A stretch of DNA of 64,000 nt from Fibrobacter sp. (GCA_024399015.1 JAKSIC010000001.1:124001-188000), one strand, 5' to 3'; shown: positions 16,710 through 26,220, counted from the first letter of the stretch. Notes: a model not told the origin generated them from the sequence alone. Translations and numbers: made by a program.

Positions 16710-17936
16710 ATGGTTACACGTGATCATTTTTTAGTGCGTCAAAATGAAGCAGACGCCAATAAAACAGTTGCCAAGGCACTATCGATTACCCTCGGCATCT
16801 TCACCCTTATCTACATACTGAACCTACTTCATATTTTCATCATCGACCAGAAGGTGATGACAACCGCTTATGTAGTTGGCGCCGTACTTCTTTTGAGCCC
16901 GTGGGCATTAAACAAGATTCTTGGCCCGCATAACCCGAAGCTCAAGTACATATACGTTCTGCTGACCAACCTGTTCCTGTTTGTCATTCAAACCACACTG
17001 ACGTTCCACGCCACCATTGTTTACGCCTTCCCCATTGCCATTGCAAGTCTCTATTTCTCCAAGAAGACCACCCTATTCGCATTGATCACCACCATGATCA
17101 TGTCTACCTTGGGCCAGTTCTCCGGTTTCTTCGGGAACTTCGTTCCCGACCAGAACTTCCTGGTGATGAAGCGTCTTGTTCTTTTCAGCGTATTGCCTCG
17201 CGCACTTACCTTGTGCAGTTTTGGCTATCTGCTCTACTTCCTTTCCAGCAGAACAACGAAGCTACTGGACAGACAAATCAACGGAACCCAGAAAATCAAG
17301 GAACTGAACCAGGACATTGTTCTCGGTTTTGCAAACTTGGTTGAAAACCGCGACGAAAGCACTGGAGGCCACGTTAAGCGCACCAGCCGTTACGTAGAAC
17401 TTCTCTCTAAGGAATTGTTCAAACGCAAGGTTTATCCGGAAATCATCAACATTGAATTCATCGGCAACTTGACCAGCGCTGCTCCTATGCACGACATCGG
17501 AAAGATGTCCATTCCGGATCACATTTTGCAGAAACCGGGCAAACTGACCGACGAAGAATTTACCATCATGAAGAGCCATGCGGAACAAGGCGGCAAGATT
17601 ATTAAGCAGACCTTTTCCCACATCGGCGATGACAATTACCGCCAGATGGTTTACGAAGTGGCCCGTTACCACCATGAAAAATGGAACGGCAGAGGCTACC
17701 CCGAAGGCCGTTCCAAAACCGAGATTCCTCTGGCAGCTCGCATCATGGCCGTGGCCGACGTATTCGACGCAATCTCCCAGAAGCGCTGCTACCGCGACGC
17801 CATTCCTCTGGAAGAATGTTTCCAGATTATTGAAAAAGGTAAAGGCACTGATTTCGAGCCGGTCCTTGTTGACGTGTTCCTCAGCATGAAGGATCAAATC
17901 ACTCAGGCCATGAACGAAATCAAGGATGAAGTCTAA
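16710..17936 (+). CDS. Membrane HD-GYP phosphodiesterase
   Basis: 408 residues. The N-terminal half (about 25-190) contains five or six membrane segments with no recognised sensor fold. The HD-GYP domain (about 205-390) follows, with GGHVKRTSRY, HDIGKM, the ARYHHEKWNGRGYPEG signature and ARIMAVADVFDA. HD-GYP proteins hydrolyse cyclic di-GMP (some act on cGAMP) and the metal ligands look intact. GAGG lies 7 bases before the ATG. Its 3' end overlaps by four bases with a convergent gene of the same architecture at 17933-19258, so the two may be an inverted duplication. Input signal unknown. Confidence 0.9.
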   Translation: MVTRDHFLVRQNEADANKTVAKALSITLGIFTLIYILNLLHIFIIDQKVMTTAYVVGAVLLLSPWALNKILGPHNPKLKYIYVLLTNLFLFVIQTTLTFHATIVYAFPIAIASLYFSKKTTLFALITTMIMSTLGQFSGFFGNFVPDQNFLVMKRLVLFSVLPRALTLCSFGYLLYFLSSRTTKLLDRQINGTQKIKELNQDIVLGFANLVENRDESTGGHVKRTSRYVELLSKELFKRKVYPEIINIEFIGNLTSAAPMHDIGKMSIPDHILQKPGKLTDEEFTIMKSHAEQGGKIIKQTFSHIGDDNYRQMVYEVARYHHEKWNGRGYPEGRSKTEIPLAARIMAVADVFDAISQKRCYRDAIPLEECFQIIEKGKGTDFEPVLVDVFLSMKDQITQAMNEIKDEV

Positions 17937-19258
17937 GATATCTTTTTGATTTTATCTTCAATGGACTTCATGCAGTTAGCGTGAATGTCCATGATATCAT
18001 CCTTGATGGACAAGAACAACTCAACAATCTGGGGATCAAAATCTTCCCCGGATTTATTTTTTATGATGTCAAAGCAGGCGTCCAAAGGCAAAGGTTCCTT
18101 ATAGCAACGCTTTTCAGACAAGGCATCAAAGACATCCGCTACTGCCATAATTCTTGCAGAAAGGGGAATGTTTTCACCATGCAAACCTAGAGGATATCCC
18201 TGGCCATTCCACTTTTCGTGATGATGCATGGCGACTTCATAACAGACTTTTGTGTATTCAGGGCTACTGACGTTGGCAAAAGTTCTGCGGATAATTTCTC
18301 CACCCTTTGCAGCGTGGGTCTTCATAATATCGATTTCTTCCTGGGTCAGCCTTCCGGGCTTTTGAAGGATTGCGTCAGGGATTGCGATTTTACCAATATC
18401 ATGCATAGGTGCAGCCATACGAAGATTATTGACAAAGTCCTTTGTCATCACTTCCCCATAAACATTACGGCGCTGCATTTCCACTGCAATACGTTCCGCA
18501 TAAAGAGAAGTTCTCTTAATATGACCGCCCGTATTGTTATCACGATTTTCAACAAGAGTTGCAAAGCCCATCACCATTTCATCTTGATAATGGTATAGAT
18601 CCTGAATCACTGGATTTTCATTGGTCAAGAAAATACCGCAAACCAAGACCGTAACACCGGAAGCCGTAATCAAGAAATCAGGATAGATAAACTTGACCAC
18701 AACAATAATCAAAAGAGAAATGCCATAGAGGGCGATACTAGCCTGTTTCTGTTTTTCAATGAACTTCAACTTTCTAAGGAACACAACCAGCGAAAAGATG
18801 GCATAAAGGGTAGCCATAGCGTAACAAGCATTTGCAGAGGTTCCCTCACAATGGTACGATAGTTCGCCAGGAACATAGCGCAAGTACTCCATATTCGTCA
18901 ACAACAAGAAGAAGTTGACAACCAATGGAGAATACAAAACAACCTTCCCCTTCATCGATTTCGGGAAACAATCCACCATCTGGAGCAGATAGCAGAACAC
19001 CAGGAATACAACGGCGTCAATGCTTGTGAGGAAAAGGAAATGGGCCCACTGGTTCAGCCACTTGGGAACGGAATCCAGGTTGTTGACGGTGTACGCAGAC
19101 AATCCATCAAAAATAAATTCAACAACCGCACAAATGACAATTGCAATGAAGAACTGGGACGAGCCCTGCAATTTCATATTCTTTGTCTGGATTCGTGAAT
19201 TGATGTACACATACACGAACAACAACAGACAGCAAATCTGTAGTACACAATAAACCAT
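17933..19258 (-). CDS. Membrane HD-GYP phosphodiesterase (second, convergent copy)
   Basis: 441 residues from the ATG at 19258; 36 more in-frame codons upstream are rich in Trp, Cys and Arg and look non-coding. About seven membrane segments fill residues 1-215. The HD-GYP domain follows with TGGHIKRTSLYAERIA, HDIGKIAIPD, HHEKWNGQGYPLG and ARIMAVADVFDALS. The domain is clearly homologous to that of the neighbouring convergent gene, while the membrane halves are only loosely alike, so the two probably sense different signals. Expected activity is cyclic di-GMP hydrolysis at the inner membrane. Confidence 0.88.
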   Translation of the reverse strand: MVYCVLQICCLLLFVYVYINSRIQTKNMKLQGSSQFFIAIVICAVVEFIFDGLSAYTVNNLDSVPKWLNQWAHFLFLTSIDAVVFLVFCYLLQMVDCFPKSMKGKVVLYSPLVVNFFLLLTNMEYLRYVPGELSYHCEGTSANACYAMATLYAIFSLVVFLRKLKFIEKQKQASIALYGISLLIIVVVKFIYPDFLITASGVTVLVCGIFLTNENPVIQDLYHYQDEMVMGFATLVENRDNNTGGHIKRTSLYAERIAVEMQRRNVYGEVMTKDFVNNLRMAAPMHDIGKIAIPDAILQKPGRLTQEEIDIMKTHAAKGGEIIRRTFANVSSPEYTKVCYEVAMHHHEKWNGQGYPLGLHGENIPLSARIMAVADVFDALSEKRCYKEPLPLDACFDIIKNKSGEDFDPQIVELFLSIKDDIMDIHANCMKSIEDKIKKIS

Positions 19259-19363
19259 ATTACACCATAACCAACGGTGCAAAAATAGAATTTTGCGAAC
19301 TTTATGTAAAGTTGCGTTAACAAGAAGGGGGCACCAATTTGTCCTAAATGTCGCCCTTTGGCT

Positions 19364-19404
19364 CAAAAAAGGAGTTCTTGCTAAGCCAAATTTTGATAAG
19401 AACT
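19364..19404 (-). terminator. Probable terminator of the alpha/beta hydrolase gene
   Basis: A 7-bp perfect stem (AGTTCTT at 19373-19379 with AAGAACT at 19398-19404), an 18-base loop and six T on the minus strand. The stem begins inside the stop codon. The long loop makes this a weaker candidate. Confidence 0.5.
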
Positions 19405-20209
19405 AGCAGTTTTTGAAAAACTGAAGGATTCTTTCCTTGTAATCCTTGGCCTCGTCGAATACGGCGTGACCATTTTCTTCGTAGGTGTAGAATTCGCAAG
19501 GGACATTGGCAGACTTCAACTTTTCTGCAATTTTGACGGAAGCCTCATAGGTCACCACATGGTCTAGGCCTGCGCCAATGACAAATGTCGGGCATTGAAT
19601 GCGTCCGAGAATTTCGTAGGTATCTATCCCCGCGCAGGCTTCCGCGGTGATTGCGAAACGGAGAAGTTCCTCTTCCGTCAAGTTCTTGTACATCATCAAG
19701 AGTGCGCGGCGATAGCGTTGCACGAATGCAGGCGTAAAAGCGTTATCGATGAAATCGCCCACCAAGTCGTCTGCGCGGCCGGCGCGGGCAAGAGCTGCCC
19801 AATTCCCGATGACTTCAAGCTGAAGGGGTTCTGCTTTTGAAGAACTGGAGGCCAGCACCAAGCGGCTCACCAATTCCGGATTTTCGATGGCGATATGCTG
19901 GGCAATCATGCCGCCCTGAGACGTTCCCAGAATATCCGCATGTTCTAGACCCAAGGCCTTCATGGCAGCAGCAGTATCCTTAGCCATGTCAGCAACAGAA
20001 TAAACCGCAGGCATATTCTTGCGACGATCAAAAAGATAGACGGTATAATCGTCCTTGAAGATTTTGTAAGAAGTTTCTACAGAAGAGGCAGAAACCATCA
20101 CACTGCGGAGACTCAGCCCCGGAATAATCACGAAAGTCTTTGCACCGCTACCAAAGCGGGCATATTCCATTTCTACATCGCCAACGCAAACAGATTGAAT
20201 TTCAGCCAT
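19403..20209 (-). CDS. Alpha/beta hydrolase
   Basis: 268 residues, single alpha/beta-hydrolase domain with no signal peptide. The nucleophile elbow is GTSQGG (S97), the acid is probably the Asp in GAGLDHVV and the His is H248 in NGHAVFDE, so the triad is complete. The sequence resembles small cytoplasmic esterases or lipases of the 3-oxoadipate enol-lactonase-like group, but the substrate cannot be assigned. AAGGA lies before the ATG. It follows the lipoprotein gene at 20245 by 35 bases on the same strand and may be co-transcribed with the TIGR02147/lipoprotein pair. Confidence 0.85.
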   Translation of the reverse strand: MAEIQSVCVGDVEMEYARFGSGAKTFVIIPGLSLRSVMVSASSVETSYKIFKDDYTVYLFDRRKNMPAVYSVADMAKDTAAAMKALGLEHADILGTSQGGMIAQHIAIENPELVSRLVLASSSSKAEPLQLEVIGNWAALARAGRADDLVGDFIDNAFTPAFVQRYRRALLMMYKNLTEEELLRFAITAEACAGIDTYEILGRIQCPTFVIGAGLDHVVTYEASVKIAEKLKSANVPCEFYTYEENGHAVFDEAKDYKERILQFFKNC

Positions 20210-20244
20210 AGCTTATTCCTTTGTACGTGGCGCAATATACAAAA

Positions 20245-21819
20245 TTATAGGTCGTCTAGATTTACACCATAGAACTTGATGTCGTCCAGCCAGAATTCTG
20301 CTTCACCGTAGGCGGCAATATTGAAGTTGGTAACCCGAGTCTGGATAACGTCCCAACCAATATTGGCATAGGCGCCAGTGCCTTCCACGAAATCGCTTTG
20401 CTTGATAACCTTGCGAACCCATTCGCTGGATTCCGTCTTGAGGGTATCAAAGTTAAAGGCCTTGCTAACATATCCTGTAGTGTCTTCGGACTCGAAGGCA
20501 AAGGCAATACGGCCATTTCCACGAACCATGAATTCCACTGAATCAATGGCCTGGAAGTTACTGGGTTTCTTTGCCGAGCTAAGCCAGAGGCCCACACAGG
20601 ACCAGCTACCATTGGGAGATTTCGATTTCCAGTGGAAAGCCTTGCCATCGCGGCCAGCACCCGCAGATTCAACACCCTCAATAGCATCGTCCAAACCCGG
20701 AGTGGTTTCCACAGAGTCACCCTGGTATTCAAAGTACCAATCAAACACCTTAGCAGGTGCCGTCACATTGGTCTTGAATCCATTTTCGAAATCCACAAGG
20801 TTCACGGAGTTCTGCTCGCGAGCCACATCTGCAGAAACAGATTCCCACAACTTTGAAGAGGACACTTTCTTGGCAGTCTTTTCGTCCACAGCGCCCATAC
20901 CCCAAGTCAACTTGACATTTTCAGTTTCCGCATCCATCAGCACCTGAATTTCAGCCTGTTCCAGAGTATCGTTCCAGTAGTTGATAGCAAAGGTAATCGG
21001 TTCTCCGTCCTCAGTTTCAATCTGGACATCTTTGCCCTGAGTCATGACGTCCTTAAAGTCAAAGTTCGCAGAATTCAAGCGAATGAAACCCACCACAGGT
21101 TCACCATTCTGGCGAGCAGACTTGGCAACTTTCATCCAATCAGAAATCATCAAGACGTCGTCATAACGGACATACTTCTTAAGGATAATTTCACCCACAT
21201 CCTTCGTCTTTTCCGCAGACACACCTGCTTCCATTTCTACGACAGTATTGCTGCTAGAGCCCACATACAAGGTGTAATGAGCGTAAGGCGGAAGGTCATT
21301 GATTTCAAAGTTTCCTTCAGCGTCTGTAGTGACAATACGATCCGTTCCATAAATGCGGACTTCTGCTGTAGAATCACCTTCAGCAAAAGTTACACGGCCC
21401 TTCAAAGAACCAAATTTTTCAAGAGCCAAAGTAGTGGAATCGGGAACTGCATCCTCGGATGTTTCTACAGAGAATACACCGAAGGCGCCCTGCTTTTCAT
21501 CAACCACCTCGACCGCAATATTCTTCATGCGGGAGACGTCTTTCTTCACAATAGAAATAAAGCCCTTGGAATCGGCAGTGTATTCTGCGGCAACACCATC
21601 ATGTTCTGCGTTATCAACATCTTGCAAATAGCGAGCTGATCGCACACGGGCCAGAGCACCCTTCGCAGGGGCGCCACCATCCGTCACCTGGATGACCAAG
21701 GCGTTTTCCGTTTCCACGGTGCTTACGCCAGCGGTTTGAGGATCAGCCGTACAACCCAGCAGCGCAAACGATGCACAGCAAGCCAAGGCAATTTCGCTAA
21801 TTACTATAAACTTTTTCAT
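20245..21819 (-). CDS. Lipoprotein with Ig/carboxypeptidase-regulatory-like and carbohydrate-binding-like domains
   Basis: 524 residues. The signal peptide ends in lipobox ALLGC (Cys23). Residues about 40-140 and 130-200 look like beta-sandwich repeats; LKGRVTFAEGDSTAEVRIYG and TDAEGNFEINDLPPYAHYTL recall carboxypeptidase-regulatory (CarboxypepD_reg) domains. The C-terminal part (about 345-520) has NSVNLVDFENGF, FHWKSKSPNGSW, SWSCVGLWL and EFWLDDIKFYG, the pattern of a CBM11/CIA30-like jelly roll. It is probably exposed at the outer membrane. Its start overlaps the TIGR02147 regulator gene by four bases. I do not recognise a specific family name. Confidence 0.75.
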   Translation of the reverse strand: MKKFIVISEIALACCASFALLGCTADPQTAGVSTVETENALVIQVTDGGAPAKGALARVRSARYLQDVDNAEHDGVAAEYTADSKGFISIVKKDVSRMKNIAVEVVDEKQGAFGVFSVETSEDAVPDSTTLALEKFGSLKGRVTFAEGDSTAEVRIYGTDRIVTTDAEGNFEINDLPPYAHYTLYVGSSSNTVVEMEAGVSAEKTKDVGEIILKKYVRYDDVLMISDWMKVAKSARQNGEPVVGFIRLNSANFDFKDVMTQGKDVQIETEDGEPITFAINYWNDTLEQAEIQVLMDAETENVKLTWGMGAVDEKTAKKVSSSKLWESVSADVAREQNSVNLVDFENGFKTNVTAPAKVFDWYFEYQGDSVETTPGLDDAIEGVESAGAGRDGKAFHWKSKSPNGSWSCVGLWLSSAKKPSNFQAIDSVEFMVRGNGRIAFAFESEDTTGYVSKAFNFDTLKTESSEWVRKVIKQSDFVEGTGAYANIGWDVIQTRVTNFNIAAYGEAEFWLDDIKFYGVNLDDL

Positions 21820-22667
21820 TTACGTTTCCTCCCCGATTCCGTAGAACCGCCCTGAGAAACATCAGACACCGGATACAAGGCAAATACAAACTGCATCGCC
21901 TTCTTGGGCTCAGGAACTTCCTCCACACGTTTTTGAATCTGGCGGCGGAATTCCTGGGTCATGTTGTTCAAATCTTCATAGCACTCATCATCCACGCCCA
22001 CCAAAAGCGAAGAGATGTTGCGCTGCTTGGGATCCACCGTCACAATGGAATCCTGGGCCAGCGCCAAAAGCTGGTTCTGGTAGCTACGAATTGCAGTAAC
22101 CTTGGCTGCACCGGCAGAAGTAAAGTTTGCCTGGGTAATGGCATAACGGCCAGAGGCCAGCGGGGTAATCAAGTTCAATTCACGGAGAACTCGAATGGCC
22201 TCGTCCAGCTGCTCCTTGGAAATAGCCGGGCGAATCATCTTCAACAACTTGGAAGGTTCCGCCTCGCCACCATTCATTTCGATAGTCACACGAACCACAG
22301 GAATCCACCACTTGCTGAGGAACATCAGTTCGTTGGAATCCAGGTTACGCATTTTCACGTCTTTCAGCGAAAGGGCCATCTTATAAAGCTTGTCCTTCTT
22401 CGCCTGGGACTTTGTCTTGGAAGCAGCCACCAAAATTTCAAACAGTTCACCACTACGGCCCTTCAATTTCAGAAGGTCCTTTGCCAGGGGAACGCTACGA
22501 GTAGGCAAATGGTATTCCTTGTTCAGAACGCGGTATACCTGACTGGTTTCCAGCCCTAATTTTGAGCCCAGCATTTTATAGGAATACAGAGGAAAGTCCA
22601 ACTTGCGCTGGACATAGTATTCCTTTAAAAGGTCTCGATAATCGCTAATTTCTTCAATATTCAGCAT
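21816..22667 (-). CDS. TIGR02147 family protein (DUF4423-like regulator)
   Basis: 283 residues, soluble. The N-terminus (YRDLLKEYYVQRKLDFPLYS, then LGSKLGLETSQVYRVLN) has the helix-turn-helix-like signature of TIGR02147, a family I remember as strongly expanded in Fibrobacter. The rest is helical with a DUF4423-like repeat (about 110-230). The tail is basic. It probably controls its own operon. Its stop overlaps the start of a lipoprotein gene, and regulator-plus-lipoprotein pairs of this sort appear to be a Fibrobacter pattern. DNA binding has not, to my knowledge, been shown for the family. Confidence 0.85.
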   Translation of the reverse strand: MLNIEEISDYRDLLKEYYVQRKLDFPLYSYKMLGSKLGLETSQVYRVLNKEYHLPTRSVPLAKDLLKLKGRSGELFEILVAASKTKSQAKKDKLYKMALSLKDVKMRNLDSNELMFLSKWWIPVVRVTIEMNGGEAEPSKLLKMIRPAISKEQLDEAIRVLRELNLITPLASGRYAITQANFTSAGAAKVTAIRSYQNQLLALAQDSIVTVDPKQRNISSLLVGVDDECYEDLNNMTQEFRRQIQKRVEEVPEPKKAMQFVFALYPVSDVSQGGSTESGRKRK

Positions 22668-22806
22668 ATTAGGGTCTCTATAAATATAAACTAAGCATCC
22701 AACCTATAAATAATTTTTTTTAGGTTATTCGCACTAAGACCCGGATTTTTTGTTTTGCGTTTTTTACAAAGCACTTTTTGAGGAAAATCACTCAGAAAAA
22801 GCAATT

Positions 22807-24558
22807 TTAAAGGACTACGACCTTATTTTTTCCAGTTCGTTTAGCCCGATAGAGGGCTTCATCCACACGAACGCAGATGGAATCCACAGAGTCGCCCCTT
22901 TTCATTTCGGTGGCACCAAGACTGATCGTCTTTCTTCCAACCTGGGGGAACGAAACCTGAGCAAAGCCTGTACGGACCGCTTCAGCAAATTCAACCGCTT
23001 CCCTGATTCCCATATCCGGAAGCATAATCATAAATTCTTCACCGCCCCAACGACCTGCATCCGCATCAGGAGCGTTTTCGAAAGAAGCTGTCTGAATCTG
23101 TTTTGAAAGACCCTCAATAACGCAGTCACCAATCTTGTGACCATAGGTATCGTTCACCGACTTGAAGTTGTCGATATCAATCATCACCAGGGACATCTGA
23201 TCGTAGGGACTTTCTGCAAATCGTTCAGCAATACGCCTCTGGATTTCACCTCGGTTGTACAATCCGGTCAAGGCATCCGTAATGGAGTTCTTGGTCATCT
23301 TGTTGTACATTTCCATGAGTTCTGCAGAGGAGACGTTGGTAAAGTTTGCCAAGCGACTAATGACAGAAACCCTGCCAGCGCGGGTACCATCATTCACAAC
23401 GACGGTCTTCATTCTGGAATGGTCCGCATAGCCTTCACGCATGGCAACCACAACAATAGTCGCATTGTGAAGTTTAACGGCTTTGTTTGTTCGTAAAATT
23501 TCACCCGACGCATAAAAACCAGCAGTGGGAGCCAAGGTATTAAAAGGCTTTGTTTCCTTGTCCACCTCATCTTCACCCCAGAAGGATCGGCGAGCAACAC
23601 AGGAATACATAAATACAGCTTCCGGACAGAACTTTGAAAGCCTCGTAGTGCAGGCCTTCACACCGTCCATAATAAACTGAGGATCACCATAGGAAATTCT
23701 AGTAGATTCGCCCACCCTCATATCAGTGGCCAATAGCAGAGCCCCTTCTTCAGAACAAGCCAACGGTGTACGTTGAACATACTCCCCATCGCTATGGTAG
23801 AACAACGGGAATTCCAAAGTATTGCTATAGAAGTAATAGTCGTTTTCAATGTTCAGGTACTTGGAGTACGCCTCGAAAGCAGGTCTTCCATCCAATTCCC
23901 AAAGAACGTTGCCATCAGCCCTGGTGACTGTAAATGTTTTTCCTAGAGGTTTCCATCCGGAAATCTTTGATGTTTCCACATGGAGGCCTTCCCCGCCGTA
24001 CAAAACACAGACGACAGAACCATTGGAGAAGCCTCCGATATTGGAGAAAATGTAAGCAGGAGTAGCTTCGTTAATCTGCCCTGCAACACCACCAAAAACC
24101 TGTACATCTTGGCGAATAGCACTAAGACCATCACAAAAACCGGAGAGGGACATTTCCGGAGCAGCTAACAGTAAGCCAACCGCAGTCACCCAAGGACGTT
24201 TTTCCACAGCCTCCGCCAAACCCGCTGCAACCACGGCAGCACTTTCTTCATTCAGGTCATACTGCAAAACACCAATGCGGGTGGTTTCGCTTTCAAAAAC
24301 AGTACAAGAAATTGAAATGGAGTTTCCCGAGAAAGATCCGTCGACGATGCTACCATTGCAAGAACAACCTATGCAAAGTGCACTGGGGAAATATTGAATA
24401 ATGGTATTGCAAACAAGTTTCAGCAGCTTGTAGCCAGACTGTTCAGAATACACATGAAACAACAGCTTGGCAGGTTTGCCTTCGCACAGTTCGCCAATAT
24501 TCTGCAATTCGTCGTCTAACTGTTTTTGACTATCGTATGTAAACTGAACTTGTTTCAC
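22807..24558 (-). CDS. FIST sensor - GGDEF diguanylate cyclase
   Basis: 583 residues without membrane segments. Residues about 1-390 form FIST N and C domains (CIGCSCNGSI, GVLQYDLNEESAAVVAAGL, then a C-terminal FIST part with YSCVARRSFWG); FIST domains are thought to sense small ligands such as amino acids. Residues about 415-583 are a GGDEF domain with an intact active site written GGEEF in GRWGGEEFMIMLPD and an upstream TDALTGLYNRGEI. No RxxD inhibitory site sits before GGEEF, so feedback inhibition by the product is not expected. It probably makes cyclic di-GMP in response to a cytoplasmic signal, opposing the HD-GYP proteins at 16710-19258. Confidence 0.9.
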   Translation of the reverse strand: MKQVQFTYDSQKQLDDELQNIGELCEGKPAKLLFHVYSEQSGYKLLKLVCNTIIQYFPSALCIGCSCNGSIVDGSFSGNSISISCTVFESETTRIGVLQYDLNEESAAVVAAGLAEAVEKRPWVTAVGLLLAAPEMSLSGFCDGLSAIRQDVQVFGGVAGQINEATPAYIFSNIGGFSNGSVVCVLYGGEGLHVETSKISGWKPLGKTFTVTRADGNVLWELDGRPAFEAYSKYLNIENDYYFYSNTLEFPLFYHSDGEYVQRTPLACSEEGALLLATDMRVGESTRISYGDPQFIMDGVKACTTRLSKFCPEAVFMYSCVARRSFWGEDEVDKETKPFNTLAPTAGFYASGEILRTNKAVKLHNATIVVVAMREGYADHSRMKTVVVNDGTRAGRVSVISRLANFTNVSSAELMEMYNKMTKNSITDALTGLYNRGEIQRRIAERFAESPYDQMSLVMIDIDNFKSVNDTYGHKIGDCVIEGLSKQIQTASFENAPDADAGRWGGEEFMIMLPDMGIREAVEFAEAVRTGFAQVSFPQVGRKTISLGATEMKRGDSVDSICVRVDEALYRAKRTGKNKVVVL

Positions 24559-24628
24559 TCTTCCAAACCAACTCTAACAAGCTAAAAGATAATAAAAGCG
24601 ACCTTTCCGCTTTTCAAGTCATCAAAAA

Positions 24629-25567
24629 ATGAGGTTGTATACAAGCATTTATTCTAATTTAGGGCAGAGGATTTATTCAACCATGCATATATTCTACCAT
24701 CTTCCCGGACTTTTCGAATTTTACGATCTGTACAAGGCGTTTTTGCCCCTGTTCCGTGAACATCGGGAATGGTTCTACGACTGGTGCGAAATCGGTTCCA
24801 TTTATGGCGCACCCGCCGATTGCATTTGGGGTGGCGGCCGCGTAGGCTTTGGCGAAGAACCCGCAGAAAACGTCGCCGAATTGATGAAGGAATTCGGAAT
24901 TTCCGCACGATTGACATTTAGCAACTCCTTACTGAGAGAAGAACATCTTTCGAATAGGCGATGCAATGAACTTTGCAGAATGTTTGAAGCGCCGCAAAAT
25001 GGAATCATTGTTCACTCCGATTTGTTGCTGAATTATCTCAAGGAAAAGTATCCAAATTTCTATTTCATTTCTTCCACCACGAAGGTGATTACGGATATTG
25101 CGCAATTCGTCGCAGAATTGAACCGCGATGAGTTCCGCTATGTGGTTCCCGACTTCAGACTCAACAAGGAAATGGATAGGCTCACCGCGCTCACCACTGC
25201 ACAAAAACAGAAGGTTGAATTTCTTTGCAATGAATGTTGCTGGTTTGGATGCACCGACCGCAAAAGATGCTACGAGAACGTGAGTCGCAAAAACCTCGGC
25301 GAAGACTGCAAGGATCACATTTGCATCTCCCCCACTTCCAAAAGAGGCTACCATTTTTCCGACGCCATGAAGAATCCTGGTTTCATTGGAATTGATGACA
25401 TCAAAAACATCTATGCGTCCGCAGGCTTCTCTCAGTTCAAAATTGAAGGACGCGGTCTAGGCAGCGCCCTCATCCTGGAATTTCTGCTTTACTATATGAC
25501 CAAGCCGGAATACCAATTGAACGTGAGAGAAGAAATTTATCTGGACAGTACGCTGGATTTGTTTTAG
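24629..25567 (+). CDS. Peptidase U32-like protein with cysteine cluster
   Basis: 312 residues from this ATG; a second ATG at 24683 (MHIFYHLPG) is an equally good start and may be the true one. The pattern of alternating strands and helices, a run such as IIVHSDLLLNYLKEKYP, and a late cysteine cluster C-x2-CC-x3-C-x5-C (about residues 208-221) resemble U32/UbiU-RlhA-type TIM-barrel proteins, where such cysteines can hold an iron-sulphur cluster. Substrate and function unknown. It is transcribed alone, divergent from the FIST-GGDEF gene and convergent with the lipoprotein at 25597. The U32 link is by pattern only. Confidence 0.6.
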   Translation: MRLYTSIYSNLGQRIYSTMHIFYHLPGLFEFYDLYKAFLPLFREHREWFYDWCEIGSIYGAPADCIWGGGRVGFGEEPAENVAELMKEFGISARLTFSNSLLREEHLSNRRCNELCRMFEAPQNGIIVHSDLLLNYLKEKYPNFYFISSTTKVITDIAQFVAELNRDEFRYVVPDFRLNKEMDRLTALTTAQKQKVEFLCNECCWFGCTDRKRCYENVSRKNLGEDCKDHICISPTSKRGYHFSDAMKNPGFIGIDDIKNIYASAGFSQFKIEGRGLGSALILEFLLYYMTKPEYQLNVREEIYLDSTLDLF

Positions 25568-25596
25568 ACAATAGTGAGCAAATGGATTTGGTGCAG

Positions 25597-26220
25597 TTAG
25601 TTGCAACCGGCTTTTTGCTTCAGCCCGTCACGATCCGTGGGACAAGATTCCATGACTCGGCAAACTTCGTCTTTTTTGCCATCACGATATAGCTGGAAAG
25701 CGTAAATACATGCAGCCTTTTCGTTGCCCGCTTTAATTTCGCTTTCAAACAAATCATTTGCTTCCTGCAATTTAACGGCATCCTTCGAAGACTTTGCCAG
25801 TTCACGAAGAACGATTGCATATTCAGGATTAATTTCCTTCTTATCGCCACCTAACTCAAGAGCCTTTTCGTAATAATGCTTTGAGGATTCCATATTGCCT
25901 AAGCGACCCTCCGCCGCAGCAAAGCCCCAATAAGGTTGGAAGTAGGTTGAGTCTATGAGCCAAGACTGATTGAAACGTCTGACTGCATTTGCCAAATCAT
26001 TGCGAGCCAGGAACGCCCATCCCTGCTGAGCCATTTTATCCTTGGCATCGGGATATTTCTGTGCCTCGCGTAAGAATTCTTCGTCAGCGATTTTTTGCGC
26101 TTCAGTTTTTGCCTGATGGCCATATTCCGGAATGGTATTCAACGGCCGTTCCCTTGATCCAACGGCGCAGGAACAAAGCAAAAGTGAAACACCCGCAAAT
26201 AAACAAAATTTCATTTTCAA
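25597..26220 (-). CDS. TPR-like lipoprotein
   Basis: About 207 residues. A short signal peptide ends in a Cys-rich lipobox (LLLCSC, Cys18). The rest is helical with TPR-like pairs: AQQGWAFLARNDLANAVRRF near 65-85, YFQPYWGFAAAEGRLGNMES near 93-112, ending in SCPTDRDGLKQKAGC. The start is either TTG at 26220, well spaced from GGAGGA, or the ATG at 26214. It is probably a periplasmic scaffold. No functional assignment; small TPR lipoproteins occur in many envelope machines. Confidence 0.75.
   Translation of the reverse strand: MKMKFCLFAGVSLLLCSCAVGSRERPLNTIPEYGHQAKTEAQKIADEEFLREAQKYPDAKDKMAQQGWAFLARNDLANAVRRFNQSWLIDSTYFQPYWGFAAAEGRLGNMESSKHYYEKALELGGDKKEINPEYAIVLRELAKSSKDAVKLQEANDLFESEIKAGNEKAACIYAFQLYRDGKKDEVCRVMESCPTDRDGLKQKAGCN

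Noticed and set aside
22696-22726. Inverted repeat AACCTA/TAGGTT upstream of the TIGR02147 gene
   Set aside because: Six-base arms around a 14-base AT-rich spacer are expected by chance here; not listed as an operator.
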